In this document: one piece after another, positions 1-8,301 of the stretch | Layout of the letters: every line of letters starts with the position of its first letter | Position numbering within the stretch: position 1 is the stretch's first letter | Assembly (NCBI GenBank): GCA_964398955.1 | Contig: CAYNOZ010000014.1 | Coordinates: 1-25,008, forward strand | Direction of reading: 5' to 3' | Length of the DNA: 25,008 nt | DNA from: CAYNOZ01 sp964398955 | GTDB lineage: Archaea > Methanobacteriota_B > Thermococci > Thermococcales > CAYNOZ01 | The notes under the pieces: generated by a model | What the model was told of the DNA's origin: nothing | What the model saw: the letters and a program-made list of their open reading frames with translations, nothing else | Databases searched by the model: none | Program-made: the position numbers and the translations under genes

Positions 1-197
1 AAGAGCCTTAAGCGGTTGCCCTACTCTGCCATGTGCGGGTTCTCTCTGGGTTGGGGTGTCCGTCAACCAGCCCCGTATCTGGCTTAGCGGAAGTCCCTGT
101 ACATCAAACTACCGTGTTAAGGCACAGATAATTAAATTGCCCCTATGGTCTGGCAGTACCATATACAAGCCCCTTCCTTTAAGGCGGGGTAGTTGAC
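1..197 (+). mobile_element. Right end of an IS200/IS605 (IS1341-type) element, left part outside window
   Basis: Positions 170-189 form a hairpin: CCCC and CCT on the left pair with AGG and GGGG on the right, around a TTA loop. It is preceded by CAAG and followed by TAGTTGAC, ending at 197. This layout is typical of the right ends of archaeal IS605/IS1341-type elements just downstream of tnpB. The stretch is much richer in G+C than the rest of the window, as expected for a structured end. One frame stays open from 2 to 196 and ends within the hairpin, so it may hold the extreme C terminus of TnpB, but no TnpB motif is visible. The element would lie to the left, tnpB on the plus strand. The call rests on pattern recognition of the end sequence. 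Confidence 0.55.
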
Positions 198-215
198 GTG
201 AACACCTATGATAAG
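1..215 (+). ncRNA. Possible omega-RNA (TnpB guide RNA), partial
   Basis: In IS605-family elements the reRNA/omega-RNA covers the 3' end of tnpB and the right end, with the guide segment read from flanking DNA just past the element. Here the G+C-rich stretch ending in the hairpin at 170-189 would be the scaffold. The guide would begin at about 198, in the 3' flank of the neighbouring small membrane-protein gene. The 5' end lies outside the window, and neither expression nor a complete fold can be shown from this sequence. Confidence 0.35.
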
Positions 216-496
216 TATCTAATTATAAATATTATGGAGAATAATATAAAAAAGATTCCCCAGATTACCATTAATTTGAATTCTTTTGTATCTGAAAGAT
301 AGTCTTTAACTATCCAAGAAGAAAGAATCAAAGAAGCTCCAAAAACAAGAGACACAGCAGAAGCTGTTATGTAGATAGAAATATCAAGAAAGAAAAATAT
401 TCCAAATACTAATCCAGTTAACATTAAGAAATAAGGTATAATTGACATATAGTAATACTGAGCCTCTGTTAATTGCCATTCTGGATCAAGTCTCAT
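206..496 (-). CDS. Small membrane protein of unknown function
   Basis: I do not recognise this 96-residue protein. It has a short polar N terminus (LDPEWQLTEAQ) and then three or four hydrophobic segments: about residues 17-34, 38-60 and 73-93. It is therefore probably a small polytopic membrane protein. I chose ATG at 496 because AGGTGA lies 5-6 nt before it; a GTG at 505 would add three residues but overlaps that ribosome site. It is the last gene of the long minus-strand ATP synthase operon, 42 nt after the DUF61 gene. Its stop codon lies only 9 bp from the end of the insertion element, so the element sits in its 3' flank and does not interrupt the frame. Confidence 0.7.
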   Translation of the reverse strand: MRLDPEWQLTEAQYYYMSIIPYFLMLTGLVFGIFFFLDISIYITASAVSLVFGASLILSSWIVKDYLSDTKEFKLMVIWGIFFILFSIIFIIRYLS

Positions 497-515
497 TAAA
501 TTCACCTGTGAACCC

Positions 516-529
516 TCGAGATCTCTCGA
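516..529 (-). repeat. Short inverted repeat between DUF61 and membrane-protein genes
   Basis: TCGAGA and TCTCGA flank two bases. In the minus-strand transcript this gives a five-pair stem with an AGAT loop, sitting in the 42-nt gap between two genes of the operon. No T run follows, so it does not look like a terminator. It could be an RNA processing or stability element, or chance. Confidence 0.3.
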
Positions 530-538
530 TGAAAAGGT

Positions 539-928
539 TTAACGGAAGATATAGAATGTTGTGGTTGGAAATTCTTTTCTTACCTTTCTTATGTCACTTT
601 TGTAGATGTATAGTTCTTTTTTTTCTTCTAGTTCTAGTTCATCGTATTCGTCTAATACTTTTTTTACTAGTTTTACTTCTTCTTTCCCTCTTACTCTGAC
701 TTTTCCGTCGAATGAGGTGGAAATTTCTATGTATATTGGGATTTTTATGTTCCCGATCATTGATTTAATTTTTTTCAGTTCTTGCGGTTTAAAGTCGTGG
801 GTTTCTCCGGATCGGAGTTTTACGCTAGGGTTGTCTTCTTTTAGGAGTGTTTTCACTCTTTTTCTTTTTTTAGGGAGGCTTAGATTTATTTTATTTATTT
901 CTTTTTTTATTATGTCGAATTTGGACAC
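539..928 (-). CDS. DUF61 (UPF0216) family protein
   Basis: This 129-residue protein matches the archaeal DUF61/UPF0216 family, whose function is unknown. Recognisable family features in order are an N-terminal INLSLPKKRK segment, KEDNPSVKLRSGETHDF at about residues 31-47, a short strand IPIYIEIS, a V(R/K)VRG motif and the C-terminal FPTTTFYIF. No catalytic residues are known to me. It starts 2 nt after the atpD stop, so it is cotranscribed with the A-type ATP synthase genes. Its length is normal for the family. The link to the ATP synthase is positional only. Confidence 0.85.
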   Translation of the reverse strand: MSKFDIIKKEINKINLSLPKKRKRVKTLLKEDNPSVKLRSGETHDFKPQELKKIKSMIGNIKIPIYIEISTSFDGKVRVRGKEEVKLVKKVLDEYDELELEEKKELYIYKSDIRKVRKEFPTTTFYIFR

Positions 929-930
929 AA

Positions 931-1560
931 TTAGGTTTCCTCCATCATTTCTTTTGCTTTTTTGAGTCTTACAAAGCTTTCTCTTTCACTTTCCTCTAGT
1001 TTTCTTTCTATTTCATCAATATTTTTTTCAAGATCAGGGAGTACAATGTATTCTAAGGCGTTAACTCTTCTTTTAGTCTTCTTGATTTCTCTTGCCAATC
1101 TCAGTACTGTTTGTTCCTTTTCTGATAGCTTAAGAACTAAGTCTAATAGTTCTTCAAATTCTGTTGATGCTTTATCTAAACTAGCCGTTGTATCGTAAAA
1201 GGAGTATCCTCTATCGGAAGGATCCCTCTTAACATCAGTATCCTTTAAGAAAGGTATAGAAGCACCCATAATATTCTTAAAACCAAATTCAGGTTCTTTG
1301 TTCTCTTCTATTCCTGCTGAGATTCTTTCAACTTCCTTTGAACCCATATCCATCTCAGCTTCAGACAAGGCTTCAAAAGCTTCTTTAGATTTTTCATTCA
1401 CTTTATCTCTTAACTCTTTAGCTTCATCTACTACATCGAAGAACTCCATCACCAAGGCATCTCTCTTCTCTTCTAAGAGATCATGACCTTTCTGCGCTGT
1501 TTCTTGTCTTTCTTCTAACTCCATCAGACCCATTCTAGTTGCTTTAACTTCTTGAGACAC
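931..1560 (-). CDS. atpD: A-type ATP synthase subunit D (central stalk)
   Basis: Subunit D forms the rotating central shaft that couples the A3B3 head to the membrane rotor. The 209-residue length is standard. The protein is almost entirely helical, with a long N-terminal helix (LEERQETAQKGHDLLEEKRD) and a C-terminal helix containing RRVNALEYIVLPDLEKNI, the conserved D-subunit signature (RRVNALE followed by P and I). These two would pair as the coiled-coil shaft. It lies 45 nt after atpB and 2 nt before the DUF61 gene. The position after A and B follows the usual archaeal order. Confidence 0.95.
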   Translation of the reverse strand: MSQEVKATRMGLMELEERQETAQKGHDLLEEKRDALVMEFFDVVDEAKELRDKVNEKSKEAFEALSEAEMDMGSKEVERISAGIEENKEPEFGFKNIMGASIPFLKDTDVKRDPSDRGYSFYDTTASLDKASTEFEELLDLVLKLSEKEQTVLRLAREIKKTKRRVNALEYIVLPDLEKNIDEIERKLEESERESFVRLKKAKEMMEET

Positions 1561-1605
1561 TCTCTCACCTTCAAATAAAATTAAATAAATTAAATGTAAA
1601 AGGAT

Positions 1606-3027
1606 TTATTCTGCCTGCTCTGCTTCTTCGGTTTCCATGCCTTCTACATCTACTTTGGTTTCTTCTGGGTAGTACTGGTCGATTACATCTGGGTCTATCT
1701 TTTTCAAGTCCTCTTTTCTGAACATTGACAGTAGTTCCCATCCAAGATCCAAGGATTCTTCAACTGTTCTATCTTCTCTTTTTCCTTGGCTTACGAATTG
1801 GTCTTCGAATATGTCAGCGAATTTTAGAAATCTTCTATCTCTATCTGAAAGGGCTTCTTCTCCAACAACAGCTACTAAATCTCTTTTATCTTTACCTTCT
1901 GCGTAAGCTGAGTAAAGTTGATCTGATACCTGTCCATGGTCATTTCTAGTTAATCCTTCTCCTATTCCTTCATCCATTAATCTAGATAGTGATGGTAGTA
2001 CATCGATCGGTGGATATATTCCTTTACCGTGTATAGATCTGTCCAGAACTATTTGTCCTTCTGTAATATATCCAGTTAAGTCCGGTATTGGATGCGTAAT
2101 ATCATCGCTAGGCATAGTAAGTATAGGCATCTGAGTTATAGTTCCGTCCTGTCCTTCTATTCTTCCTGCTCTCTCGTAAATAGTAGCTAAGTCAGTGTAC
2201 ATGTACCCAGGATATCCTCTTCTACCTGGAACCTCTTCCCTAGCTGCAGATATTTCTCTTAATGCCTCACAGTAATTAGTCATATCAGTAAGTATTACCA
2301 AGACCTGCATATCCTTTTCAAAAGCCAAATACTCTGCAGTAGTAAGAGCCATCCTTGGAGTAATAATTCTCTCAATAGAAGGGTCATCAGCTAAATTAAG
2401 ATAAACAACTGACCTTTCAATAGCCCCAGTTTCCTCGAAGTCAGACATAAAGAACTCAGACTCCTCATAAGTAATACCCATTCCAGCGAAAACAACTGCG
2501 AACTCCTCTTCTTCACCAGGCACCTCAGCCTGTCTTGCAATCTGAGCAGCTATATCATTATGCGGTAAACCAGACCCTGAGAAAATAGGTAACTTCTGAC
2601 CTCTAATTAAAGTGTTCATCCCATCAATAGTGGATAAACCAGTCTTAATATACTCTCTAGGATACTCTCTAGCTGAAGGATTTATAGCTGAACCATAAAT
2701 AGACCTTCTCTCATCAGGTATAATCTCAGGCCCATCATCCATAGGACTTCCTCTACCATCGAAAACCCTACCAAGCATATCTTCAGAAAGAGGCACCTTA
2801 AGAGTTTCACCAGTAAATCTAACTGTAGTTTCAGTTAAATTAATCCCACCGGTTCCACCATAAACCTGAACCACTGCTAATCCTTCTTGAGATTCAAGAA
2901 CTTCACCTTTTCTAATTTCACCACTTGGAAGCTCAATCTCAACAACCTCTTCATATCCAGCACCTTCTATTCCTTCTACAACCAATAATGGGCCGGAAGC
3001 TTCCTTTAGTGATCTATATTCTCGCAT
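1606..3027 (-). CDS. atpB: A-type ATP synthase regulatory subunit B
   Basis: Subunit B alternates with catalytic A in the soluble head and supplies part of the nucleotide interface. The 473-residue protein has the N-terminal barrel, then RGQKLPIFSGSGLPHN at about 142-157, the B-subunit form of the P-loop region that lacks the Walker A lysine. Next come the GRRGYPGYMYTDLATIYERAG segment and the SRLMDEGIGEG arginine loop. The C terminus has an acidic tail (about 20 residues) beyond the usual end. The start codon directly follows the atpA stop, and GGAGGGA within the atpA end is the ribosome site. Third-position base use changes along the gene: the 5' half has G/T-ending codons, the 3' end is A/C-rich. 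Confidence 0.97.
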   Translation of the reverse strand: MREYRSLKEASGPLLVVEGIEGAGYEEVVEIELPSGEIRKGEVLESQEGLAVVQVYGGTGGINLTETTVRFTGETLKVPLSEDMLGRVFDGRGSPMDDGPEIIPDERRSIYGSAINPSAREYPREYIKTGLSTIDGMNTLIRGQKLPIFSGSGLPHNDIAAQIARQAEVPGEEEEFAVVFAGMGITYEESEFFMSDFEETGAIERSVVYLNLADDPSIERIITPRMALTTAEYLAFEKDMQVLVILTDMTNYCEALREISAAREEVPGRRGYPGYMYTDLATIYERAGRIEGQDGTITQMPILTMPSDDITHPIPDLTGYITEGQIVLDRSIHGKGIYPPIDVLPSLSRLMDEGIGEGLTRNDHGQVSDQLYSAYAEGKDKRDLVAVVGEEALSDRDRRFLKFADIFEDQFVSQGKREDRTVEESLDLGWELLSMFRKEDLKKIDPDVIDQYYPEETKVDVEGMETEEAEQAE

Positions 3028-6000
3028 CTAAACTCCCTCCACTTTCTCAAAATTTTCATCAATCTCTTCTCGAATATCTTTAATCGCCTCGATATCTTCA
3101 TTCTCCATAATCTTCATCCTAGCCATTTTATCGACAGTATCCATATCTTGAATTTCATCAATTGAAGCACCTTCTTCAAGAGCTGTAATTCCTTTCTCAT
3201 GGAAGTAAAGTATATTTCTAAGCATCTCAACTTGTTTTTCAGGTGGACAATAAGTGTCTACATCGTGATAAGCATTCTGCTGTAGGAAGTCCTCCCTAAT
3301 CATTCTCGAAGTTTCTAATTCTAATCTTTCATCGTCTGGAAGAGCATCTGGTCCAACAATCTGAACAACGTCTTGCAACTCATCTTCCTTCTCTAAAAGC
3401 TTCATAGCTCTAGTCCTAAGTTCCTGCCATTCATCATCAACTTCTTCCGACCACCAACCGGAAACTCTGTCTATATGCAGGGAATAACTCTCAAGCCAAT
3501 CAACTGAAGGGAAGTGTCTTCTATCCGCTAAGTCTGAATCAAGAGCCCAGAAAGTTTTAACAACTTTTAAAGTGTTCTGCACTACAGGATCTGAGAAATC
3601 CCCACCAGGCGGTGAAACAGCTCCAATAACTGAAACTGAACCAATATCATCCTCAGTACCTAAAGTAACAACCTTACCAGCTCTTTCATAGAAATCCGCA
3701 ACTCTCGAAGCCAGATAAGCTGGATAACCTTGTTCACCAGGCATCTCCTCTAATCTACCTGATATCTCTCTCAAAGCCTCAGCCCATCTAGAAGTTGAAT
3801 CAGCCATTAAAGCAACATTATAACCCATATCCCTAAAGTACTCAGCTATAGTAATCCCAGTATAAATACTAGATTCTCTCGCCGCAACAGGCATATTAGA
3901 AGTATTCGCTATTAAAACAGTTCTCTCCATAAGAGGCCTACCTGTCCGAGGATCCTCTAACTCAGGGAAATCCTCCAGTACTTCCGTCATCTCATTACCT
4001 CTCTCCCCGCAACCAACGTATACAACGATATCAGCGTCAGCCCACTTGGCTAGCTGATGCTGCGATACGGTGTTATGTAAGAGCATTGGAGCTTTTCCAC
4101 CGATGAAGTTATGTGTTTCTGGTACCGTTAAGTCGTAAACATCTTTGGAATTTTCTTTTAACTCTATGGACGATATAGGGTCCGGTAAGAAGTGTTCTAG
4201 GTGGTTATTCGCCACTTCCATTAATTCGTTATCCTGTGTCATTGAAGCAAATTTCTTGAAAGTATTTAGGCCCATATTTTCTTCTTGAGTGGTGTAATTA
4301 CTTATTTTCACTCCATTATCTTTAAAGTCTTTTTTCTGTAAATTACTATCTTCAAATTTGTTTTTCACTAATTCGGATGATATAGATACTGAATTGTTTC
4401 CTGCGAAGTTTTTATCAGAGTTTTCAAGGTAATTAGAAATTTTCAAGTACTTTGAATGTTCCTTATTATCCTTTGTTTCGTTATAGAATTCTTCAAGTTC
4501 TGAACTTGATATCTTGATTCTGTAATGTTCAGATTTCTTTGTTTTCTTAGTACTGATTCTTGGTCCTACCCCTATCCTTGTCAAGGCATAGCTTAAGTCT
4601 TGTTTCATTTTCTCGCTAGAGGTTCCTATTTCTATTTCATATCTGCTGAAACTGCCTTCGGATAAGTAATATCCTCTTAGGAAAGCTGAAACAACTTTCT
4701 TAGGGCTTTTAAGGATTTTTTCGGGAATAGAGTAATTTGAAGATTTTTCTTTTTCTGGGAATCCTAACGAAACTAAGAGATCCCTAAGAATTTTACTTTC
4801 AACTTTTACGGATTCAACGGTATTAGCTGTTTCTCGTGTACTTTCTAATCCGAACAGTTCTTTTACCAGTTCTTCTACTCTTTCTAATAATTTTTCATCT
4901 TTGTTATAGAAGTGAACTGAGTTATGTTTAAGGCTTCCATCTCCTAGTAGCAGTCCTAGAAGTTCTCCAAGTTTTTCATCTACCTTTTCAGGTATGTTTT
5001 CCAAATCTTTTTCTCTTGTTCTTTTTTCTGGGAGTAATTCGTCAGTTCTGATTCTCTGTTTTGTTGTTTTTATGGGTAGTTCTCTAGGCATGAGTAGGGT
5101 GTCTTCTTTTTCAAGGTTTTGTGCTTGTTTTTCTACGATTTCCATGTTCTCGTTTAATACGAATAGTTTATGGACCGGTGTTAATTCTACTTCTCTTCCT
5201 GATTTTGTTTTAACTATTACTGTGGAATCTGTTTTTCCTTTGTAAAGATATGTTGCTTCTTTTTCAGATATTTTACCTTCTTCTCTGGAAAGTATTTTAA
5301 GTGGTTCATCTAGTTCTGTCCATTCTTCGTGCTCTTCGATTTTACGTTCGCCTTCATCTTTATATTCTTCATATATCTCTTTAATTGGTTTTTTAGTACC
5401 ATCTGATAGAATTACAGGAGTTTCTCCAGTAACACATTTTCCTGTACCGAAACCACCTGGTATTGCAGCGGTTCCTCCTTTGGTTATAGGGAAGAATGTG
5501 TCGAATACTCTTTGTCCGGTTACTAGTGGCTCTTCGGGTGGTTTTTTGTTTTTTCTTTTTCTTGGTTGTCTGACGGGCCATTCTCTTAGCATGTTTATTT
5601 CTTTTTCTTCTTCGTCTGTTTGGATTTTTGCTATTGTTTCTTCGACTTTGTAGTCTCCTTCTTTGATTTCTGTTATTTCTGCTTCGTTTATTTCGGATGG
5701 TACTAGTATTTTATGGTCTACTAGTGGTGTTTCGGGTACTATTCCTATTACGTCTCCTCCTTTGACTGTGTCTCCTTCTTCTACTTCTGGTTTGAATTCC
5801 CATTTTTCGTTTCTATCTAGTGCTGATGCAGATATTCCTCTGTTGATGAATGCGCCACTTTCTTCTTCTAATTTTTTAAGTGGCCTTTGTATTCCATCAA
5901 AGAAGTTTGAAACCATTCCTGGCCCTAATTCGACTGATAGGGGTGATCCAGTTGATTTTACTGGGGCTCCTGGTTCTATTCCGGCGGTTTCTTCATATAC

Positions 6001-6171
6001 TTGGACGGATGCTGTTTCTCCGTCAAGCTCGATTATTTCTCCGGTTAGTTCTTCTTCCCCAACTTTCACAACGTCGTTCATCTTGCTTCCTTTCATTCCA
6101 TCAGCGATTACGAGGGGGCCAGTGATCTTGGTTATTTTTCCAGTTATTTGATCTTGATTTTGGTTAGACAT
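3028..6171 (-). CDS. atpA: A-type ATP synthase catalytic subunit A, with intein
   Basis: Subunit A is the catalytic ATPase/ATP synthase subunit. The 1047-residue precursor has an intein at residues 246-700; the spliced protein would be 592 residues, normal for the family. The first extein holds the barrel, the A-specific bulge region and the P-loop GGFGTGK, ending at Lys245. The second begins TVSQHQLAKWADAD and carries the GERGNE glutamate motif and MADSTSRWAEALREISGR (Walker B region). The intein splits the Walker A motif between Lys and Thr, so unspliced protein should be inactive. atpA starts 1 nt after atpF and abuts atpB. The two extein halves differ in base use: the N-terminal half has A/C-ending codons, the C-terminal half T/G-ending ones. 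Confidence 0.97.
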   Translation of the reverse strand: MSNQNQDQITGKITKITGPLVIADGMKGSKMNDVVKVGEEELTGEIIELDGETASVQVYEETAGIEPGAPVKSTGSPLSVELGPGMVSNFFDGIQRPLKKLEEESGAFINRGISASALDRNEKWEFKPEVEEGDTVKGGDVIGIVPETPLVDHKILVPSEINEAEITEIKEGDYKVEETIAKIQTDEEEKEINMLREWPVRQPRKRKNKKPPEEPLVTGQRVFDTFFPITKGGTAAIPGGFGTGKCVTGETPVILSDGTKKPIKEIYEEYKDEGERKIEEHEEWTELDEPLKILSREEGKISEKEATYLYKGKTDSTVIVKTKSGREVELTPVHKLFVLNENMEIVEKQAQNLEKEDTLLMPRELPIKTTKQRIRTDELLPEKRTREKDLENIPEKVDEKLGELLGLLLGDGSLKHNSVHFYNKDEKLLERVEELVKELFGLESTRETANTVESVKVESKILRDLLVSLGFPEKEKSSNYSIPEKILKSPKKVVSAFLRGYYLSEGSFSRYEIEIGTSSEKMKQDLSYALTRIGVGPRISTKKTKKSEHYRIKISSSELEEFYNETKDNKEHSKYLKISNYLENSDKNFAGNNSVSISSELVKNKFEDSNLQKKDFKDNGVKISNYTTQEENMGLNTFKKFASMTQDNELMEVANNHLEHFLPDPISSIELKENSKDVYDLTVPETHNFIGGKAPMLLHNTVSQHQLAKWADADIVVYVGCGERGNEMTEVLEDFPELEDPRTGRPLMERTVLIANTSNMPVAARESSIYTGITIAEYFRDMGYNVALMADSTSRWAEALREISGRLEEMPGEQGYPAYLASRVADFYERAGKVVTLGTEDDIGSVSVIGAVSPPGGDFSDPVVQNTLKVVKTFWALDSDLADRRHFPSVDWLESYSLHIDRVSGWWSEEVDDEWQELRTRAMKLLEKEDELQDVVQIVGPDALPDDERLELETSRMIREDFLQQNAYHDVDTYCPPEKQVEMLRNILYFHEKGITALEEGASIDEIQDMDTVDKMARMKIMENEDIEAIKDIREEIDENFEKVEGV
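4072..5436 (-). other. VMA-b-site intein with LAGLIDADG homing endonuclease
   Basis: The intein spans 455 residues, from Cys246 (CVTGETPVILSDG, block A) to His699-Asn700, followed by Thr701 of the second extein. Block B shows TPVH at 331-334 and block F shows VYDLTVPETHNF. Two LAGLIDADG motifs are present: LLGLLLGDG (acid at Asp411) and FLRGYYLSEG (acid at Glu505). Both catalytic acids and all splice-junction residues are intact, so splicing and endonuclease activity are both plausible. Insertion between Lys and Thr of Walker A matches the archaeal VMA-b site known from Pyrococcus and Thermoplasma, not the yeast VMA-a site. Confidence 0.95.
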
Positions 6172-6172
6172 T

Positions 6173-6457
6173 TTATTCTACCTCCACGCCTACGGCGCTT
6201 TTTACAACATCTTCAAGTTTTTCTTCTTCTCCGGATGGGCCTTCCATTCCGGGTACGCTCATTATTAATGTATCTAATTCTTCGAATTCTAATTCTGGTG
6301 TATATTTATCTAGGATGATGATGAGTCCGAATTCGTCTTTTATTTCATTTATTTTTTGTTCAGCTTCTTTTTTGCTTTCTATTTCAAATGCGTTTTTGAT
6401 TCCGGCTAATTTGTATCCGGTTATCATGTCTTTGCTCCCCATTACTGCGATCTTCAT
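6173..6457 (-). CDS. atpF: A-type ATP synthase subunit F
   Basis: This small soluble subunit sits at the base of the central stalk and binds D. The 94-residue protein begins with a strand, MKIAVMGSKDMITGYKLAGI, matching the F-subunit pattern (IAVIGD..T..GFKLAG). It continues with FGLIIILDKY and ends in the usual hydrophilic tail. The start abuts the atpC stop with no gap, and the stop is 1 nt from atpA, so it is translationally linked to both. The length is typical. Confidence 0.93.
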   Translation of the reverse strand: MKIAVMGSKDMITGYKLAGIKNAFEIESKKEAEQKINEIKDEFGLIIILDKYTPELEFEELDTLIMSVPGMEGPSGEEEKLEDVVKSAVGVEVE

Positions 6458-7534
6458 TTATTCTGCCTCCATTCCTACTAAAAATTTTTTTATTTTGTCA
6501 GAGGTTAGGTTGTTTTTTACTCCTGTTATGATTGCTTTTAGGTTTTTTATTTCGGCTTTTTTTCTGGAGATGTATCCTATGGTTGGTCCTAGTCCTATTG
6601 GTTGTTGTATTGAGATGTCTCTTCCCATTTTGACGTTGTAATTCATTAAGGATCTTTCTATTGTTTCTGCTTTTTCTAGTCCTTGTCCTGTTATATCTGA
6701 TATTGATTCGAAATATTCTGTACCTTCTAGAACTGATATTGCGGTGTCTATGTTTTCTGCTTGAATCATCTTATCTAAGGTTTGCTGGTTTAGTGTGCCG
6801 CCTCCTATTACACTGTTTTGTATTCTTTCTTTGTCCATGTTGGATACTTTTCCTCTTAGAATGAAGCTTATGTTCTTTAGGTCTATTTGTTTTCCGAAGT
6901 ATTCTTTTAGGTCTTTGTTGTCTTCTAGTTTTTCTTTTAGTTCATTGTAGTAGTCTTCGTAGAGTTCGGTTTCGAGTTCTGATACTTTTTTGTCTTCTTC
7001 TACTTGGTAGTCTCTTACGGCTTGATAGTATCTTGTGTCTTTTAGCGGTTCTGATGGTTCTTCCGAACTTATTATGTCTTCAAATAGGTCTGTTAGTTCT
7101 CCAACCTCTGTTAGGTATGGTTGAGGATCTGTACCGGATTCTTTAGCTTTAAGTATTACTATTAAGTTTTTAATGTCCCATTCTCGCTTTAAATGTTCAA
7201 ATATTGGTCTCACATTTTTTGGTAATATGTTAGATAAAGTTTGATATGTTTGGATTAATTCTTTGTCTAGAGTGTTTTCAAGAGTTTTTGAATTAATTTC
7301 TTCTGGAATGTTATAGTCAGATTCTTCTAAGATTGATGTTACTTCTTCTAAAGATCTTGAATCAGCTAATTCTCTGTATTTGTCTTCGTCTATTAGATGT
7401 CCTTCTTTTGCTCTTATTCTTGCGTTTGGATAAGCAAATGGTATTATCTCTCTTAGTTTTGTCCAAACTCCTACTCCGGCTATTGCTATGATCCCTAGTA
7501 ATCCTAAATAAACTAAAGGGTCAGGAACCTCCAT
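6458..7534 (-). CDS. atpC: A-type ATP synthase subunit C, membrane-anchored form
   Basis: Subunit C links the central stalk to the c ring. From ATG at 7534 it is 358 residues. An N-terminal hydrophobic helix (about residues 8-25) precedes the usual start of the family, FAYPNARIRAKEGHLID. From memory, some methanogen C subunits share such an anchor. The rest is the helical AtpC/V-type d fold, with the segment DIKNLIVILKAK typical of the family. I prefer 7534 to the TTG at 7549 because GGGTGGG lies just before it. The start overlaps the end of atpE by 14 nt. Confidence 0.94.
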   Translation of the reverse strand: MEVPDPLVYLGLLGIIAIAGVGVWTKLREIIPFAYPNARIRAKEGHLIDEDKYRELADSRSLEEVTSILEESDYNIPEEINSKTLENTLDKELIQTYQTLSNILPKNVRPIFEHLKREWDIKNLIVILKAKESGTDPQPYLTEVGELTDLFEDIISSEEPSEPLKDTRYYQAVRDYQVEEDKKVSELETELYEDYYNELKEKLEDNKDLKEYFGKQIDLKNISFILRGKVSNMDKERIQNSVIGGGTLNQQTLDKMIQAENIDTAISVLEGTEYFESISDITGQGLEKAETIERSLMNYNVKMGRDISIQQPIGLGPTIGYISRKKAEIKNLKAIITGVKNNLTSDKIKKFLVGMEAE

Positions 7535-8282
7535 TTTCCCACCCTTCAACTTCGAATACTTGTTTTACTAGTTTTTCAGCTTCTTTTTCGGCTTCTTTCT
7601 CGATTTTTTCCTCATCTGCTGTTTCGATTTCAGGTTCTTCCATTTTCACTTCTTTCTTTTTGATTTCGTCTTCAACTCCTCCGAAAAGTGTTGAAGAAAC
7701 ATTAATTCTTAAGTCGTCTAAGATTCTTTCTTTTCTAGCTTTAATGGTGTTATTTACTCTAACTCCACCTTCTTTTTCTACTATCACTCCTGTTTCTTTT
7801 ATTTCATTACCTAGCTCTATTTTTGTTTCATTTTCTGTTTCATTAGAAATTTCCTCTTCCAATTGGTTTTTATCTATATTGTTTAGCATTTCCAAGCTTT
7901 TTTTGTCTCCATGGACGGTGAAGTTTCCTCCTTTTAATTCAGTTGCTGCATCTTTTACTAAATTTTTAACGTATTCTTCAAATTCAGAGGGGTCTTGATT
8001 TTCGATTCTATTTACTGCTTCTTCAATTACTTCTTGTATTAGTTCTTCTTTTTTATTCATTATTTTTCTTTTAGCTTCTAGTCTTGATGAGGATACTATT
8101 TTATCGAGTTCCTGTTTTCCTTCTGATATTCCTTTTTCTTTAATTTCATTTGTTTCTTCTTCTGCTTCTTTTTCCGCTCTTTCGAATACTTCTTTTGATT
8201 TTTTCAGTGCTTCTTCTCTTTTTTCATGAATTTTTTGCTGTGTTTTACTTTTAATTTCGTTGATCAGTTCCTCTTTCCCCAC
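7521..8282 (-). CDS. atpE: A-type ATP synthase peripheral stalk subunit E
   Basis: Subunit E pairs with H to form the peripheral stalk. I chose GTG at 8282 (M/VGKEELINEIKSKTQQ) because GGGGG precedes it; a TTG further upstream at 8318 would overlap atpK. The result is 253 residues. The N-terminal 100 residues are a charged Glu/Lys-rich coiled coil, followed by the globular domain ending in NNTIKARKERILDDL and SSTLF. A further 53-residue acidic and Lys-rich tail (KMEEPEIETADEEKIEKEAE and beyond) makes the protein longer than the usual 190-200 residues. It overlaps atpC by 14 nt. Confidence 0.92.
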   Translation of the reverse strand: MGKEELINEIKSKTQQKIHEKREEALKKSKEVFERAEKEAEEETNEIKEKGISEGKQELDKIVSSSRLEAKRKIMNKKEELIQEVIEEAVNRIENQDPSEFEEYVKNLVKDAATELKGGNFTVHGDKKSLEMLNNIDKNQLEEEISNETENETKIELGNEIKETGVIVEKEGGVRVNNTIKARKERILDDLRINVSSTLFGGVEDEIKKKEVKMEEPEIETADEEKIEKEAEKEAEKLVKQVFEVEGWENGGS

Positions 8283-8301
8283 TTTAGGACCCCCTGTGAT
8301 C

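Noticed and set aside
1..200. G+C-rich left edge as SRP RNA, RNase P RNA or rRNA
   Set aside because: I found none of the conserved core motifs of these RNAs, whereas the hairpin and TAGTTGAC boundary fit an insertion-element end.
5663..6151. Plus-strand open frame of about 160 codons opposite atpA
   Set aside because: It is the mirror of the conserved N-terminal extein of AtpA, with Ser/Pro-rich low-complexity content and no ribosome site.
3028..6171. Large AtpA insertion as a frameshift or assembly chimera
   Set aside because: The insert is in frame and has all intein splice and endonuclease motifs at a known insertion site.
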